Part shown: piece after piece, positions 42,968-56,660 of the stretch
Position numbering within the stretch: position 1 is the first letter of the stretch
Layout: every line of letters starts with the position of its first letter
Assembly: GCA_037577475.1 (NCBI GenBank)
Contig: CM075194.1
Coordinates: 20,462,992 to 20,526,991, forward strand
Source of the DNA: Chaunax sp. Z400
Lineage: Eukaryota; Chordata; Actinopteri; Lophiiformes; Chaunacidae
Length of the DNA stretch: 64,000 nucleotides
Reading direction: 5' to 3'
The notes under the pieces: model-generated
Told to the model about the DNA's origin: nothing
The model's database searches: none
What the model saw: only the letters and a program-made list of their open reading frames with translations
Translations under genes and position numbers: made by a program

Positions 42968-43235
42968 ATAAAAAAGTGAACAGGTGGTGTATTGGGTAGC
43001 ACTGACACCTCAAAACAAGACGATTCTGGGTAACAATTAGGCCTGGGGCCCATCTGTGTGGAGCGTGCATATTCTCCCCAAGTCTACGGAGGTTAGTGCC
43101 ATAGTTCAAAAACATGCAATATGAACTGGTAGCTGTAACTTCCCCCATAAATGACTGTACAGGATGTACCCCACCCCTTGCCAAGTGTCAGCTAGGATAA
43201 GCTCAAACCCCCTGCAGCCCTGCAAAGGAGAAGTG
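42968..43235 (+). mobile_element. SINE-like repeat with tRNA-like head
   Basis: GGTGGTGTATTGGGTAGCAC (A-box-like), CGATTCTGGGTAACAATTAG (decayed B box), TGTGTGGAGCGTGCATATTC followed by TCCCC, CTGTACAGGATGTACCCC, and GTCAGCTAGGATAAGCTC with AAACCCCCTGCAGCCCTG. This is a diverged member of a very common teleost repeat with a tRNA-like head. Confidence 0.7.
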
Positions 43236-46039
43236 GTTGAAGGAAATGGGAAGAAAAGGTGCTATATTTCTACTGAGACCGGTCAGATGAAGACAGATGG
43301 TTAGGAAACAGTCATATACCCTTGTCTTTTTCCTTTCACACTTTCTTTGCCTGCTGCACCAAATAAGCCCTTTTCCACAGAATTCGTTTTTCAGCTATAT
43401 TCGTACAGGATTCAGATATCAAATTCAGCTACCCTCAGGTGTGACTGAGAAGCTTGCTGGGCACACAATTACTTTTGTCCATATAGGGACAGTGTAGGTG
43501 TATGGGTCAGCAGGGAGGTATTGAACTGTCACATCCAGAATTACAAAGGGTCTCAATAGAATGAACTGTGAACTTAAGGAGTCTTAATTCATGTGATACA
43601 GTCATTAAAACCATGGAAAATATTTCTTTCCCTATAGAAACATCAAGACACCATCAGTATATAAAATAGGTCTATCTTCAACATCAGAATGAACTGCAGT
43701 GAAAGAGGTTAGTTTACCATCTCTCCTGTTGGATGTCTTGGATGAGCATGTGTACATTTGTGAGCAAGAAAGACAGTTTTTAGTAATAGGTTGTCCGATC
43801 AGTCTTTTGGCAAAGGAAAATAGAATTGGACCATTTGACAGAGCAAATTAACTTGTTGAATAGGTTGTTATGTCTGAGACACTATAGAGGGTCTCCATTT
43901 TTGTCCTGCTCATGTCTAGACAAACATAATCTGTCTCACCTTCCTGTTAAAGTTGCTGACACATCTTGGTGGCTGCTGTCAAACTAAAAGATCTGTAAAG
44001 AATATCTGAATGAAATTAAAATTGATTGATGAAATTAATTGCATTATTTGAAAGTGCTGTAATCATTTTGTTCCTCCAAGATTCATATAATAACATATAA
44101 GTGTCCCTAAATGACATTAAGACAGTAGAGCACTGTTGAGATTTCACTGTCAGCTGTCCAGGTCCACTGGACTCCAGGGTAATAAAAGTGAGGAAATTGT
44201 GGGTAACCTTCATATCACCATCATAACTTTGGCTCCAACAGTAAGTGAAGACAACTAAACGTGGTAAGAATGAAAGAAGAAGGTTTGTTGTGTAAATTCT
44301 CTCTCTCTTCCTCCTACCTGAGCCTACTATGGTGAGTGGTGATGTGTGTGTGGCCTGTGTAGGTGTGTTCCTCTACATTTTGGAGTGTATTTCATAGAAT
44401 GAACACAGCCCTCTCCTCCATTTTAGAACGCCAAATATCCCAAGCTTAGTCCCATCACCACCCCCCACACCCACCCCACCTCCTTCCCAGCACTCTCAGT
44501 TTGTTAGAATTCTTGTTTATTTACCATTCAAAGTCAGGCCCTGTAGGTTAATTCTGGTGTAAATACCAAATCCCATTTGTTTCAGTTCAGTCCATTTTTA
44601 GTCATCGCGCTACAGTTGGCAATGTTCATCAGTTAGTCACACCTTTGGTCCACACAGAGTGAAATATCTCAGTAATTTGTACATACATTCACAGACGGAT
44701 AGATCGATCGATAGAAGGTGGAAGGTGGCTCCATTCTTTCCTGACCTTGTTGCTGCAGTAAATGGAGATGAACATCAGACTAAGGTATGCAGCTGACGCG
44801 TCTGCATTTGAAATCTATACATGTGGAATACCTTATTCCCCCTGGCATCTTTGCAGGTGCTGTTGCAGCCAGACCTGTGAGCTGATGGTAGCTTTAGCAT
44901 CCCCATTATACACCTGTAGAGCACGTGTGAAGAAAAGTGCTGTGTATTGTTAGTGGTGGTCGGATGATTAGGTGAGGGTGGATTGTTTGTGCATTGTGAG
45001 TCGTGGCTCTGAGGTATGCCTCTCTTTTCTATAATTAGTGTTTTAATGTAATGTGAGTAATAATGTGAGTCTCTTGTAATAGGACTAAGGAACATGGTAC
45101 ATCCTGTATGACCCAATCTGCTGTACCTGTGAATGTAATGCAATATATTTAATTTGATATAGTGTTTTTTTCCCCATTGGGAGTATCTCTGTTGCCACTG
45201 CTATTTTTGTCCTTTAGTTAATTCCTTTACCTAATTATTTTATATCACCTTAGCTCATTCTTTGATTTGTTTGATTTGATGATTTATTTTCCTCACTGTT
45301 AAGCTGTAACTTTTTGGTCTGAGTGGTGGCTTAAGTCTCTGAGTCTTTTATCCTTTTTAAACCAGCTGATCTGAGGGTCTTAACGGGAGGCTGATATTTT
45401 TGGTGTTGCTTGTGTGCGCCAGCTAACAGGCCGGGTGGGTTGCAACATCCTTGCAGGTGGTGGTTATTGGATGGAGGCCTCACTTTTCTCCTTGTGTCCT
45501 ATTGCATGCACATGTTGCTGTGTTTTCCCAGCCAGATGGTCATTTGGTCAAGTAATGTGTGTGTGATTTTGTTGTGCCTCTCTAACTCCTGTGTGACTTT
45601 GTCTTGCAGTGTGAGCAACTGTGGTGTGATTTGCACACTACTGGTGGTGGTGAACACTCTCTCCCCCTCCCTTTCACTCCCCTCCTCCTGCAGGTTTCTC
45701 TGGCACCCTCTCCCCTGCTCTGGTAATATTTACATGGTTGTATTTTTTTAAACTAATTATAAAATACTTTTTGATAATAATAAAGTTTACATTTTAACCT
45801 GGTCCTTGCAGTTGTTTTAAAGCCTTAACAATTCCCTTGGTAATGCACGTCTCTGCTCCTCCTTATTACTAACCCGTAGATGTATCGGTTATTCTCTGGG
45901 TGAAATTCCCATAGCTGGGTTTTGTCTAGATGCCCTGGACATAGATGGATGGATGGATACAAAGATACTTAATTGATCCTGATAATATCAAAGGATCACG
46001 ATGTCCATAGAATGAATCCCTGTGACTTTGATGAACTTC

Positions 46040-46440
46040 TGACTTTTATTTATTTAGAGCCATAATGACGCTAACTTTTGGGGGTTTGAATAAAATGTCG
46101 CACCGGTTTTGGATTTCCACAAAATTTGGTACTACCATTCACATCCCCCACAGGATGAATTCTAATAACTTATCCAACATACGACCTGCTGTCTAGTAAC
46201 ATCAACAGATCAACATTTCAATTTTTCCTGTACTGTATTTTGGTTGATGACCAAATTCTTGCAAATAAATTAAATTCAACATCAACCTATAGCCTACTAG
46301 GATGAACTAAGACGGTGACCATGGAAAATGACAGTGTCACATCAGCATGTCATTGTGTCATCAGTGCCATGTGGTCATGTTAGCATGCCAGCATGTTAGT
46401 ATGTCACACAAAGCTATAGCATAGGTTGAGACTTTTCCGT
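46040..46440 (+). repeat. Dispersed repeat (CATCAGCCTCAGCTGTAC family), partial copy
   Basis: ATGAACTAAGACGGTGACCA, ACATCAGCATGTCATTGTGT and CATGTTAGCATGCCAGCATG are the right-hand blocks of the family. The left-hand blocks are degraded. Confidence 0.5.
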
Positions 46441-47344
46441 TGGGCTTTCTGCATTGATTTGCATCTCCATTAGACCAGCCCTACCATCTCTGCAAAGCAT
46501 GACCACCTCCAAGCGGGTTGCCATGATGTCAGATGGGCAACCCAGATCATTCAGGGGCAAAAAGTAGCATCTTCATCTTCCTCTAGATCCTATTTGACAT
46601 CCCTTCTCCGTTTTTCAAACAACAAGCAAGGGATGCCACTCAAAATTATAACAACAGCCTAAAAATTCATTACCGCAAGTAGCAAGCTGCCAACAGCCAT
46701 TAAACAGTGCCATAGAAAACAGCACTAAGGAGGGTGCTGCTTTTACATAATCGACTCAAGACAAGTGTGTCATCAGTTAAAATGATTTCTTAGAAATTTT
46801 AAAAGAAAATGATCTGTCTGGTGGTACGGCCGTCTTATACCATGTCTCCCAGTGGATGGTTGGTCTGTATTATAATTGTAAGGCTCAGTTTCGATGAAAC
46901 AATCATAAAAGCAGGAGGTGGAACGTCTCTGTCATCAGTGAGAGCCCTTCAGCCGTCTCTTGAGTGTCCTCAGGAAGAACAATGTCTGAACGGGTGGACT
47001 AACAGTAATGACATATCTTCCTCCAGAGCTTCTTTCCATCAAAAAAGGAGATCTAGTGTGAAATGCCACTTTGAGGTCCCTCTGAAGCATATATTAGATA
47101 AAAACAAAAAATGGCATGTGAACATGCACTAATGAGCCTAAATGGAGCTGCACTGACAAACCCAGAAGGGGAAAGCCATGGATTCAAGCGGAAATGATCA
47201 TGAATGTTATTGGACAGGCCAAGGAGCGCTGTAACCAGGCAGGGAGCAGCTGTCGGGATGTGAGTGGAGGAGCTTGCGTCACTGAGGGATAATTCTGAGA
47301 AGGAGGCTGAGACCACTAGCTCCAGCCTCAGCACTTCTCCTCCT

Positions 47345-47377
47345 TCCTCCTCCTCCTCCTCCTCCTCCTCCTCCTCC
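47345..47377 (+). repeat. (CTC)11 microsatellite
   Basis: A CTC/CCT triplet run giving poly-Ser and poly-Glu frames; not coding. Confidence 0.95.
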
Positions 47378-48677
47378 ACATTAGCTACTGTTTCCTTTTC
47401 TTCCCTCATCATACTTTCTTTACTTTATCTCAAATGCTCTTTCTTCTGAATCTGACTTATTATTTGAGAACTTCTGTTTCACTTAGGATCCGGGTTTTTT
47501 TGTTGCTTTTGGACACTTGAACTCAGGTTGTTAGGCAGACTCACTGCTAATCGAAGCTGGAGCCAAAACATACCCATGACTATTAGAGAGTTATTTGACC
47601 TGGGAATTGATGTAGATTGTACCCTCTCCCACTGAAGATAATAAGCAGATATTAATGGGGGTAGTGGGTTTTATGTCTGGTGTGATACTGGCTAAAGAGA
47701 ATGATCTGTTTGTTCATCCACAACCTTTGAAAACCGAACTGATGATGTGGTTGAGTGTTTCATTCCACTGCCTTGGAATCAATCATACATTCTTGGTGTT
47801 ATAAATAATTAATAAGGGGAAATGTGTGTTCTGACTGCATGTATCCGTTTGATACTGACCGAAACTTTGGATTTGCAGAATCGTGGCACCCTACTCTAAA
47901 TGAATAAATCAATTAGAGTGAACGAAAACTTCCGTTCAATGATTAAAGTAATGTGGTAATTTACATTCTATGTCATCAACAGTTTGTATGCATACACAGT
48001 GTTCAATCAACCTCACACTGCAGATTCAGGCTGTGCCAGAGCAATAATTATTCATTAATTTGATCCCATATAACAGGTAGTTTAATTGAGGTCTGGATCT
48101 CTTCTTCAAGAGACACATGTGTACAAAAAAATGAACATTTAAGTTTAAACATGGAAGGAAGCACAGTAAATTCACAGACACATATACATTATCACAATCA
48201 GCACATAATCCTTACATCTACTCCTTAGCAATTAAATGCTCCACTATTTTCACCAACTAGTCTCTAATATTAACATTTTGTCCTGGGCAGATAAAGGAAT
48301 TGCCAAAACTGCGGAGAGCGCTGTGAGCAGCTGCTGAAAGTAAGCTTGTGAGAGCCGTTAAGCTAACATAGTAAAGTAAACCTTGACTGAGAAACTGTTC
48401 ATTTAATTGTAATGATTGTCTCAGCTTAAAGATAATCAATCTCAATGAATGTTTAGCCATGACACTAGTATAAAAAGAAAACAGCAAAATTAAAACAGTG
48501 TTCCCAATACATTGTACAGGTAATATTCTCATGATTGACGTAGTTTGCAAATTAAATCAAGACTCATTTAATTAACAATCAAAGCTTTTGCTGATAAAAT
48601 GCTTGCTTCCTCATGTTGATTACATCTGATTACTAATATTTTCAAGCAGTATTACAGTGCACAGCTCCACAGCAACG

Positions 48678-48792
<115 letters not shown>

Positions 48793-49439
48793 CTCTTCCT
48801 CCAAACAAGCCTCTCAACTTGCATATTATTAGCTGTCACAACAGTGGTTTGCTGTTCTTCTGACCTACCAACCCGATTGCAGTAGGTGACGCGATGACTC
48901 ACACACACACACACCATTCAGAGGCAACAGGCACCACACACTTGTTCACAACTCCCCAGCTTGCGTCAGCACTATGCCCCATTAGCAATTGCACAAAAGA
49001 GAGGAATGCAAACGGAGCTTTCATAGCGTGTATTTATCCCTTCACCGCACCATGTCTGTATCTTTACTATCTACAGTAAATCATCTGTGGTTTATTGCTT
49101 TTCTAAATTTGTAGTGCAGGGAAGACGTGACATTTAACAGAAGGAGCACACTCTACCTAAACCTCAGGGGTAGGAGGAGAGTTCAGACCTCATCAGTAGA
49201 GTATGAAAAGAATGGCGATGTCTGAGGGAATATTTTATGGTGTGAAACAAACAAAATGCACCAAAAAATGTTGATTCACTACATCATCATCAACATTTAT
49301 GTTTCCTAAATGAAATAACTTTAAAGGGCACTAACATGCAGTTTGGTTTACTGATCCAGAATCATACAGTAGGAAGCCACTGCTAGTGAGTTTGTGGGGG
49401 GGGGAAAACTACAGTTGAAGATTATTTCAAATTCTTTTT

Positions 49440-49640
49440 TGTTTTGTTATTTTTTGGGCAGTTTTTTGCCTATAATAGATGGGAAAGTGAAAGATTTGAG
49501 ACAGGAAATGGGGAGAAAGAATGAGGGGGTGGACATGCGGCAAAGGGCCGTGTGCTGGAATCAAACCCACGGCCACCGTGGGAGGACTGCAGCCTCTGCA
49601 CATGGGGCGCACGCTTAAACCTCTGCACTATCTGCACCCC
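49440..49640 (-). mobile_element. tRNA-derived SINE, copy B (reverse)
   Basis: Read on the minus strand: GGGGTGCAGATAGTGCAGAG (A-box region), GTGCGCCCCATGTGC, GGTTTGATTCC (B box, 49557-49567), GGCCCTTTGCCGCATGTCC, a CTTTCTCCCC-rich body and the tail CTGCCCAAAAAATAACAAAA. It matches copy A in order and tail. Confidence 0.8.
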
Positions 49641-52214
49641 AGATTATTTAAATTTTGAAGATCTGTTCATTTAGCAGTTCTCCTGTTGCAAATATCAAGC
49701 TTAAATATGGGTCTGTAATTGTGGCAAGCTGTAGGCGGTTGATTTTATGGATAATAATGTTCCATTATGTTTTGACGCCCACATTTTTACTTAAATGCAG
49801 CACTGAACCAAAAATATATTGTCACTTACGTACAAAAACACCCCAGATACTGTCAGCATGCCCTCACAGTCTGTCCCTAATTCATTATGAGTGAGGCCGT
49901 TCCAGAAAATGCTGCTTGATTACATCACACTCTGGTCTTCACTCTCTCTGGAGATTTTGAGGCGATTTGTCTCTCTGTATTTCTTAATCCAGCAGTCCAA
50001 GATCACTGGGAATTCTCTCCCAGGGTGGATTTTTGTTTTCAGCATAACCCAGATTTGGCTGTTCATGTTCTCCTTTCAATGATAAAATCTAATCTCTTCT
50101 TTACACGACGGTACAAATCTAATTAATGTTTTGTTTTTGTGTAAATCCAGTAAACTGCATTTGCATTTGCCTTGCTGTGTTACCAGTGTTCTCTATACCA
50201 TTTATACAATATTTTTTATTTATGCAATGCTTGTTTAAAATCATAAGCAGGAGCTGGTGCAGGCAAGAGCAATAATATCTGTGGAGTGGTCTGAATTGTT
50301 TTTCCACTTGCGTAAATGGCAATGATTGTGTCAGTTATGATTTCATGCACTAATGTGCATCAGGTTGCTATGGTTACACTATTGTACTAGTGAAGCCCTC
50401 ACATTGGTTTTCCATGATGGCAACAGGTCAGTGAGGGTGAATTTGTGGTCTGAAATGTTGAATGCAGGCAATCAAATGAAAACAGAAATAAATAAAAAAG
50501 TATCACGCTTGTTTAAATCATTAAGTGCAAAATGAATATTAAAGTGATTCAAAATGCACTGTGTTTTCTCTGAAAAGGTTATTCTAATAATACTCTACGC
50601 ATCATATTACCTTGAATGCATCTTTTCAGAATAATACATAAACCTTTTACTTTCCCAAAGTAAGCGACAAAATTTCCTTTTCACTCCAAAATGTCAGTTC
50701 CTGTATCTCTATATATAGCTACGCTCTTTATATAGGCCTCCTTAAGTCCACAATAGCTTGCTACTTTACATAGTCATACGGACCACGGTGTTGTTAGGAG
50801 TAATGTTATAAAACAGGCAGCCAGTGTGTCCTCCTCCCATCTGTTCTCTCTCTTCTATCCCTATTTCTCTGTGTTCCATGACGCAAAGCCTGAGTAGGAG
50901 TGGACAAACCTTCTGCTCCCTGAGAGGACTGAGTGGGCCGCCACCATCCTCTGTGTGCGCACCAGAGATGGAGGCAGAGATGGAGGCACATGGTAGAGGA
51001 GGAGGGGGGGGGGGCATTTGAACATTGAGTGGAAGCCTGAGAGAAGGAGGCAGTGGTTGATGCAGAAAAGTAAATAATGGTTTTCAATGAGGAGCAGGAC
51101 AGGAGAGAGCAGAACAGGTTTATTAGATGGAGGAAGAAGTGGCTGAGTGACAAAATGCAGAGAAAAATAAGGTGTGGGGAGGAGATGAGGGGTTATAATA
51201 ATGGGGGAGATAAGCACAGAGGAGCAGAAGCAGCACCAGTAAACAAATGGGGACAATATCGGGAATTCAGGAATGACATCCTGCCATGAAATGCTTTTCA
51301 AATCAACCGATCCTGAATCAAATTTGTACTAATGATTTTGTTAGCCACAGTAGTGTCGCAGCTTTGGTCACATGTACACATACCCTCTCTGTAGAAGCTT
51401 AGCATTAACAACTTTTCATACATTTTCAAAACAATAACATCATCGACCTACTGTTTCCTCCTTTGTTCTATAAACATAGAGCTAAGTTATAATAAGGGGA
51501 AACATAAGGTACAGGTTTGACTCCACTCTATGTGACTCACTTTTAATACCAGGTAGTTGTTTTTTTTATATTCAAGGATAGTACTCCCTTAATGTGGTGG
51601 GAATCTTTGCTGATCGTCATAGTGACACGGATGAATCATCATCTTCAATGTGACAATGAAAAAACAGGTGATTTTGGGAAATCCTACATCAGAGTGGACA
51701 CAAGACAACTGTGGTTACTCTATGTAATCTCTAATCAATCAGTGGTCTGCAGTGTTGTCGCTCCACTGTTCAGAGTCAGCTGAGCTCACAGGGAACCTTG
51801 ACCAAGGTGATGCCAAGAAAGTATCAGGTAGCAAGTACTGTCCACAACTTTGGAATTTTCCAACTTTCCACAACTTCCATACCATACAATGGAAACATGG
51901 TACAAGTGTGCTCCTCTCTGGCTAATTAGGTGAAAGAGGAACGTATTCATGTAAAACAAATACCTTAAAGTAATTAAACCTGAGTACAATGATGTTTTGG
52001 AGCCACTTAAAGGAAGTGTAACAAGTGTAAACACAATCTAACACAATATCGTCACAGTTCCAATCTGCAAGACTGCAAGTTTGTACCAACTCATGATAAA
52101 ACTATCTGGTACTTATGTACGAGAGGGTGTATCAGCTTTTTCACTATAAAATTACTCAATTGGGCAATAAATTCATTGGCTTTCATTGTTAAGGTTTTCT
52201 GAGTAGTTGGACAA

Positions 52215-52870
52215 AAAAATGCAGAGCTCAGAAGGACAGAGACGGAATAAAGATTTAACAAGTTTCAATGAGGTAATTGAGTGACAAAATATCCAAATGT
52301 GTGAATAAATGCTGAGAAGCTTCTGTAGCTGGGCTGAGAGCAGACAGGCAGATGGGAATCCTCTTCACAGAAGGAATAACTCATGGAGAACAGACAGACT
52401 TCCAGGGCACGGCAGGGAGAAGAGTGGATCTGCAGCACCGAAGATGAAGTCAGGCACAGACGAGCAAACAGGTTCAAAAATCACAAGAGCGCTCGGAGAG
52501 CACAAACCTCTACCAAGGCCCAACAATCATCCGGATCATCACCAAAATGTAATCACCTCTGGGATATGCTAGGGTCCATCTTTGGTGAAAATTTCATGCA
52601 AATCTGTCCATCAGTTTTTGGGTAATCTTGCTAACAAACAGACAAACAAACAAACAAACAGAACCAATCATATAACCTCCTTGGTGGAGGTAAAAACTAT
52701 CAACAGGAGTCAAACGTGTTACTACTGGGTTAAACGGACGATCTGACAGACACTGGATAAGAAGCTGGGGCTTATATGCATCAGAGAACAGTGGAAAGAA
52801 AGGTTAGAAACAGACACAGCAAGGGGTTGGGGAGACAAGGGAGCCAACCACAATAACAGCAAAACAAACA
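52215..52870. repeat. GGACGATCTGAC repeat, copy 2, carrying a nested repeat
   Basis: The left part (GAAGGACAGAGACGGAATAA) and the right part (AAACGGACGATCTGACAGAC, CTGGGGCTTATATGCATCAG) resemble the copy at 22285-22760. They are separated by a reverse GCCAAGGAGG-family element at about 52490-52692. The order shows that the inner element arrived later. Confidence 0.5.
52490..52692 (-). repeat. GCCAAGGAGG-family repeat, reverse copy, nested
   Basis: On the plus strand GCTCGGAGAGCACAAACCTC, AATCATCCGGATCATCACC, TTTCATGCAAATCTGTCCAT, CTAACAAACAGACAAACAAA and ATAACCTCCTTGGTGGAGG are the reverse complement of the family from end to start. It is a compact, nearly complete short version. Confidence 0.75.
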
Positions 52871-52989
52871 ACAAGAACAAAAACAACAAGAACAGCAGTG
52901 ATATACAATACTATCAACATCCTAACCATAGCTGTGTAACCTTGTTCACCTTAATGTGCATGTGTGTGTGAGAGAGAGATTGTCACTGG

Positions 52990-53235
52990 ATGTGGTTTTC
53001 AGTGGGGGGGGGTCGCTACAACACCACGCCGACCCCCAGCGGTAAGCAGAGAAGGACCCAAACCACCACGGCGCCCCACAGAGCATGGAGGGCCTGAGGT
53101 CAGGTGAACCGCACACCCACCCCAAGGGAAAGCCAGCCAGGGGCCACAGAGGGAGCACCCCGGTCAAGAGCTGGCCCACAGAAGGACAGAGGACGGCAGA
53201 CCCCCGGCCCGACCAGACCCCAGACACAGAGAAAT
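52990..53235. other. Sharply bounded GC-rich island
   Basis: About 245 bases of GC-rich sequence (CACCACGCCGACCCCCAGCG to GACCCCCGGCCCGACCAGAC) between AT-rich flanks. The frames on both strands are proline/glycine-rich without a known product. It resembles GC-rich internal pieces of larger fish transposons but I cannot name one. Confidence 0.4.
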
Positions 53236-55234
53236 CATATAAATCATATTTCTTTCATCATCAGATTCTTCTTGAATCAAAACATGTAGAGTAAAATAAT
53301 ATATAGTCATGAATAAAAGGCCTTCATAGTGACCTTTGTCTGTGTTCTGATCCCTCCCTCTCCTGCTTTCTGCTCCCTATCCTCTTGTAACTCCGTCCCC
53401 ATCATGATCCATTGGTGGCTATTTCACATTTTAGCTAAATCCAGCTCTGAGGTAACAAGTGACACCTTCTGTTTCCATGCTTCCGGTCGCTAGGCAACCT
53501 CAGCAATTACACCACTGCCAATAGAGGAAGGGAGGAAGTAGCACCCCCAGGCCCCCTGCTTCCGTTAATCTTGGCCATGGCTGGTCAAGCTTCATCCTTC
53601 ATCTAAATGCAGTGTTTCCATACCAAGCCAGTGATGAGGGCCAGAGGCATGCTGTGTTTCCCACTGTTCTCATTATATCAGCTCTCTTTCCTGTGTTATA
53701 GACATACAGTTAAGGACGTCCATGAGGAACTGATGCACCAAAACACTCTGCTGCCCTCTGTTGTTCTCACAGATTGATAATAGATGACTCAGTTGTTGAA
53801 CTGAAAAGGTAAACATTATTGTTTTAATACAAGCTAAGTAGCTATCTATCTAAGTAGCTTTCAAAACCCAGGCTACAGAGCTCTTCACATAGGGCAGCAA
53901 ATTAAAATTAACAATGAAATGGAAATGTGACAAAAGACATTGACTGGACCACAATCAAATAGGTAAGATACATTTTTAAATGTTTGTTGTTAAAAAATGA
54001 TACCTAAGTTTACTAAAAGCACCAAAGCAGGAGCAGAAAAATGCAAGATGTACTTTAAGTACAAAGAATATTGTAGCTCTTCGAGAAGCAGATCATTTTC
54101 ACCACTTTATATACTTTTCAGTATTTTAACCCATTGCAAAATATCATATTTTATAAACTGATGCATTTATGTAAAATCCTAATCTTCATATGTACCACAG
54201 CTATACATGTCAAATAAATGCATAAGGTGTAATATGTGCCTCTGAAATGTCATTAGGTATAAGTATTAATAGAAAAATGAAATATTTAAAGAACAAACAT
54301 CTCAAAGGAAAATACTTGAGTAAATGTACTTTGTAACATTCTAACACTGCAAGCTTAAAGCTTCTTACAGCTAATGAATGAAATAGAAAGGTGTTCTTTT
54401 CCTTTGCAAATTTACAGTTTGAGGGTCTAAACAATCTTCTTCTGGTGTTTATTATTGGACTTATTATAGAGGAAAAAATTTGTTCCAATAAAGGTATATT
54501 ATATAAGGTACTGTATTTTTTTGTTTTTTAAACCAAACAAGCCCTCCACCAGCAATCAAAAATAAGTCACTCTGTGTCAGGCCATCATGACCTGCTGGTA
54601 GACTCACACACTCAAACACAATGATCCAATGTGTTGACGTAGCCAAGCAGCAATTCTAGATTAATTTTCCTTTGGAATCTGGCTGCAGGACAAAGATCAA
54701 GCCTGTGCTCCCTGAGGGAGAGATGCTGGATTTTCTCCATTCAGACTGCCACCACACTTTGTTCCACAACAATGACCATGATTAGAGGAAAATGTGCTTT
54801 TAAAGGCCAGCATGGTGTGGCTAACATCATATAGAAAAATGTTGCTCATGTACATTGAAAATCACCTCCCTGGACTGAGATTTCTAGCAAGGCGTCACTG
54901 TAGGTAAACACTCACTTCATTGAGTTACTACATGAAGGATTATGGAGTAAGTTTTTTTTTGTCAGAAAGCTATGATTTTGCTGTATTGAAACTGTAAAAA
55001 CACTGATGTCACTGATGTCATGTGTTTAAGATAACATGGTTTAAGCCATGAGACCAACCTGTGGTCAAACAAGCTATCTTTAGCACCAGGACAGTGTTGC
55101 AGATGAGATCACTTCTTCTTTTCCTCTGTAGTCATCCAAACTCTCCTGTTGCTCACTGTCTAAAATCGTTATTTCTAATATTCATATGATAACCTCATGC
55201 ATTTGTGTCACCCTGCAACCCACTGTGTTACAGC

Positions 55235-55560
55235 ATAAAGGGATATTTCACCCTTGAAAGAGTTGCCTATTTTTACACATACACTGTTTCTTAATGATAT
55301 GATGTCATATATTGATGATTATGATTATTGTGTCATCCCAGAACAGAAATGTTCTTCCCCATTTTGGAGACAAATGTTATTTAGAGTAAGTAAAGTAGAC
55401 CCATACCACTCTATAAGACTGGAAACATCTAGCATAGCTTCAACTTCCTCATTCATCAGCTTCACCAGGTTCATCAGCCACCTTGGACTCCAAGGGGGGA
55501 TATATATCTTGATGCTGCACAGGACAGATGCCCTTCGATCTCAATCTCCCTGAAGAGTCT
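55235..55560 (+). repeat. Probable dispersed repeat (GGGATATTTCACCCTTGA)
   Basis: AAAGGGATATTTCACCCTTG at the left, CAGCCACCTTGGACTCCAAG at the right. The 'cells' of phrase resemble a fish repeat family known to me only by wording; the 99-codon frame within it is not a gene. Confidence 0.35.
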
Positions 55561-56089
55561 AAGCGCCAAAGACTTTCTGACATACAATTATCGCATATCA
55601 TTTGATGTAATTAACATTCCTATTTACTTCAACCACTAGTCTCTCCTGATTAAAACTAACATGTGTTGGATTTGTCCAATATGTACACAAACAGTAATAT
55701 AAAAATATGGTTTCAAACGGAGCTGTTGGTATCTCTCTGCAAACTCTCTAATTGGAATATTTAATAAAAACTTGATGTATTTCTCACACCAATTCTAAAA
55801 ATAAGAATCTGCAAAAATATGAAATGCATATTGCCATATATGCAATTCAACCCTTTAAGTAATTCTTGTACAGTTTCACTTTACAGTGAGACCGGCTATG
55901 TCCATAAATTAACCTTTAAACAGCACACTATGCATCTCTTGTTTGAAATGTTATTATGTCTCTAGCTTTCAAATATCTTGAGGCTGATTTTATGCATGTT
56001 CTCACTCTGTTTAGTTAAATGTGTGTCACAGATAATGCATTGTGTTGGATGACTCTTGAAATAAGGTATCTGCAAGTGTTATGTCTCTA

Positions 56090-56660
56090 GGGATAACCGT
56101 ATAGACCTAGGTTATTCGGTACGTCCACCATTTTGATCCAGACTGAAATATCTCTCAAATATGAGAGGGGTTACCATAAAATGTGAAACGTGCATTTAAT
56201 GTCCCCAGAGGTAATTGAGTCTTGACAGTTGTTGGATGGATTGATATTGGTGCAGATATCTGTGATGCCAAAGAAGCCTCATGACTTTGACAATTGCCTG
56301 ACTTCTCCTAGAGCGCCACCATCAGGGCAAAGTTTTCTCTCGTCCAGTGAAACATCTCGACATCTGGGACAGCCTAACATGTTGCACATACATCCATGCA
56401 ACATTTCATTTAAAATCTTGAATCTCAAAATGACCAAAAATACCTGCAGAACTAGTAGCATTCCCATCAGCCTCTGCTGTACTTTGTGTGTAGTGATAAT
56501 TGGTAACTGTTAGCAAGCAAACATACTAAAAACAACGATATTGAACATGGTAAATAAAACTTGTACTTGTTAAACGTCAGCATGTCAGCAGTGTCATTGT
56601 GAGAATTTGGCTCAGGTTCAGATACAGAGCTGCTAGCGTGACTTTTTACTCCTGTTCAAA
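56090..56660 (+). repeat. Dispersed repeat (CATCAGCCTCAGCTGTAC family), long copy
   Basis: GTCCCCAGAGGTAATTGAGT, CTCCTAGAGCGCCACCATCA, ACATACATCCATGCAACATT, CCTGCAGAACTAGTAGCATT, CATCAGCCTCTGCTGTACTT, GTCAGCATGTCAGCAGTGTC and GATACAGAGCTGCTAGCGTG occur in order. It is the most complete copy in the window. Confidence 0.7.

Noticed and set aside
50861..51301. 146-codon minus-strand frame
   Set aside because: It is the complement of a purine-rich stretch, giving Ser/Leu/Pro-rich translation on one strand; no family match and no splice support.
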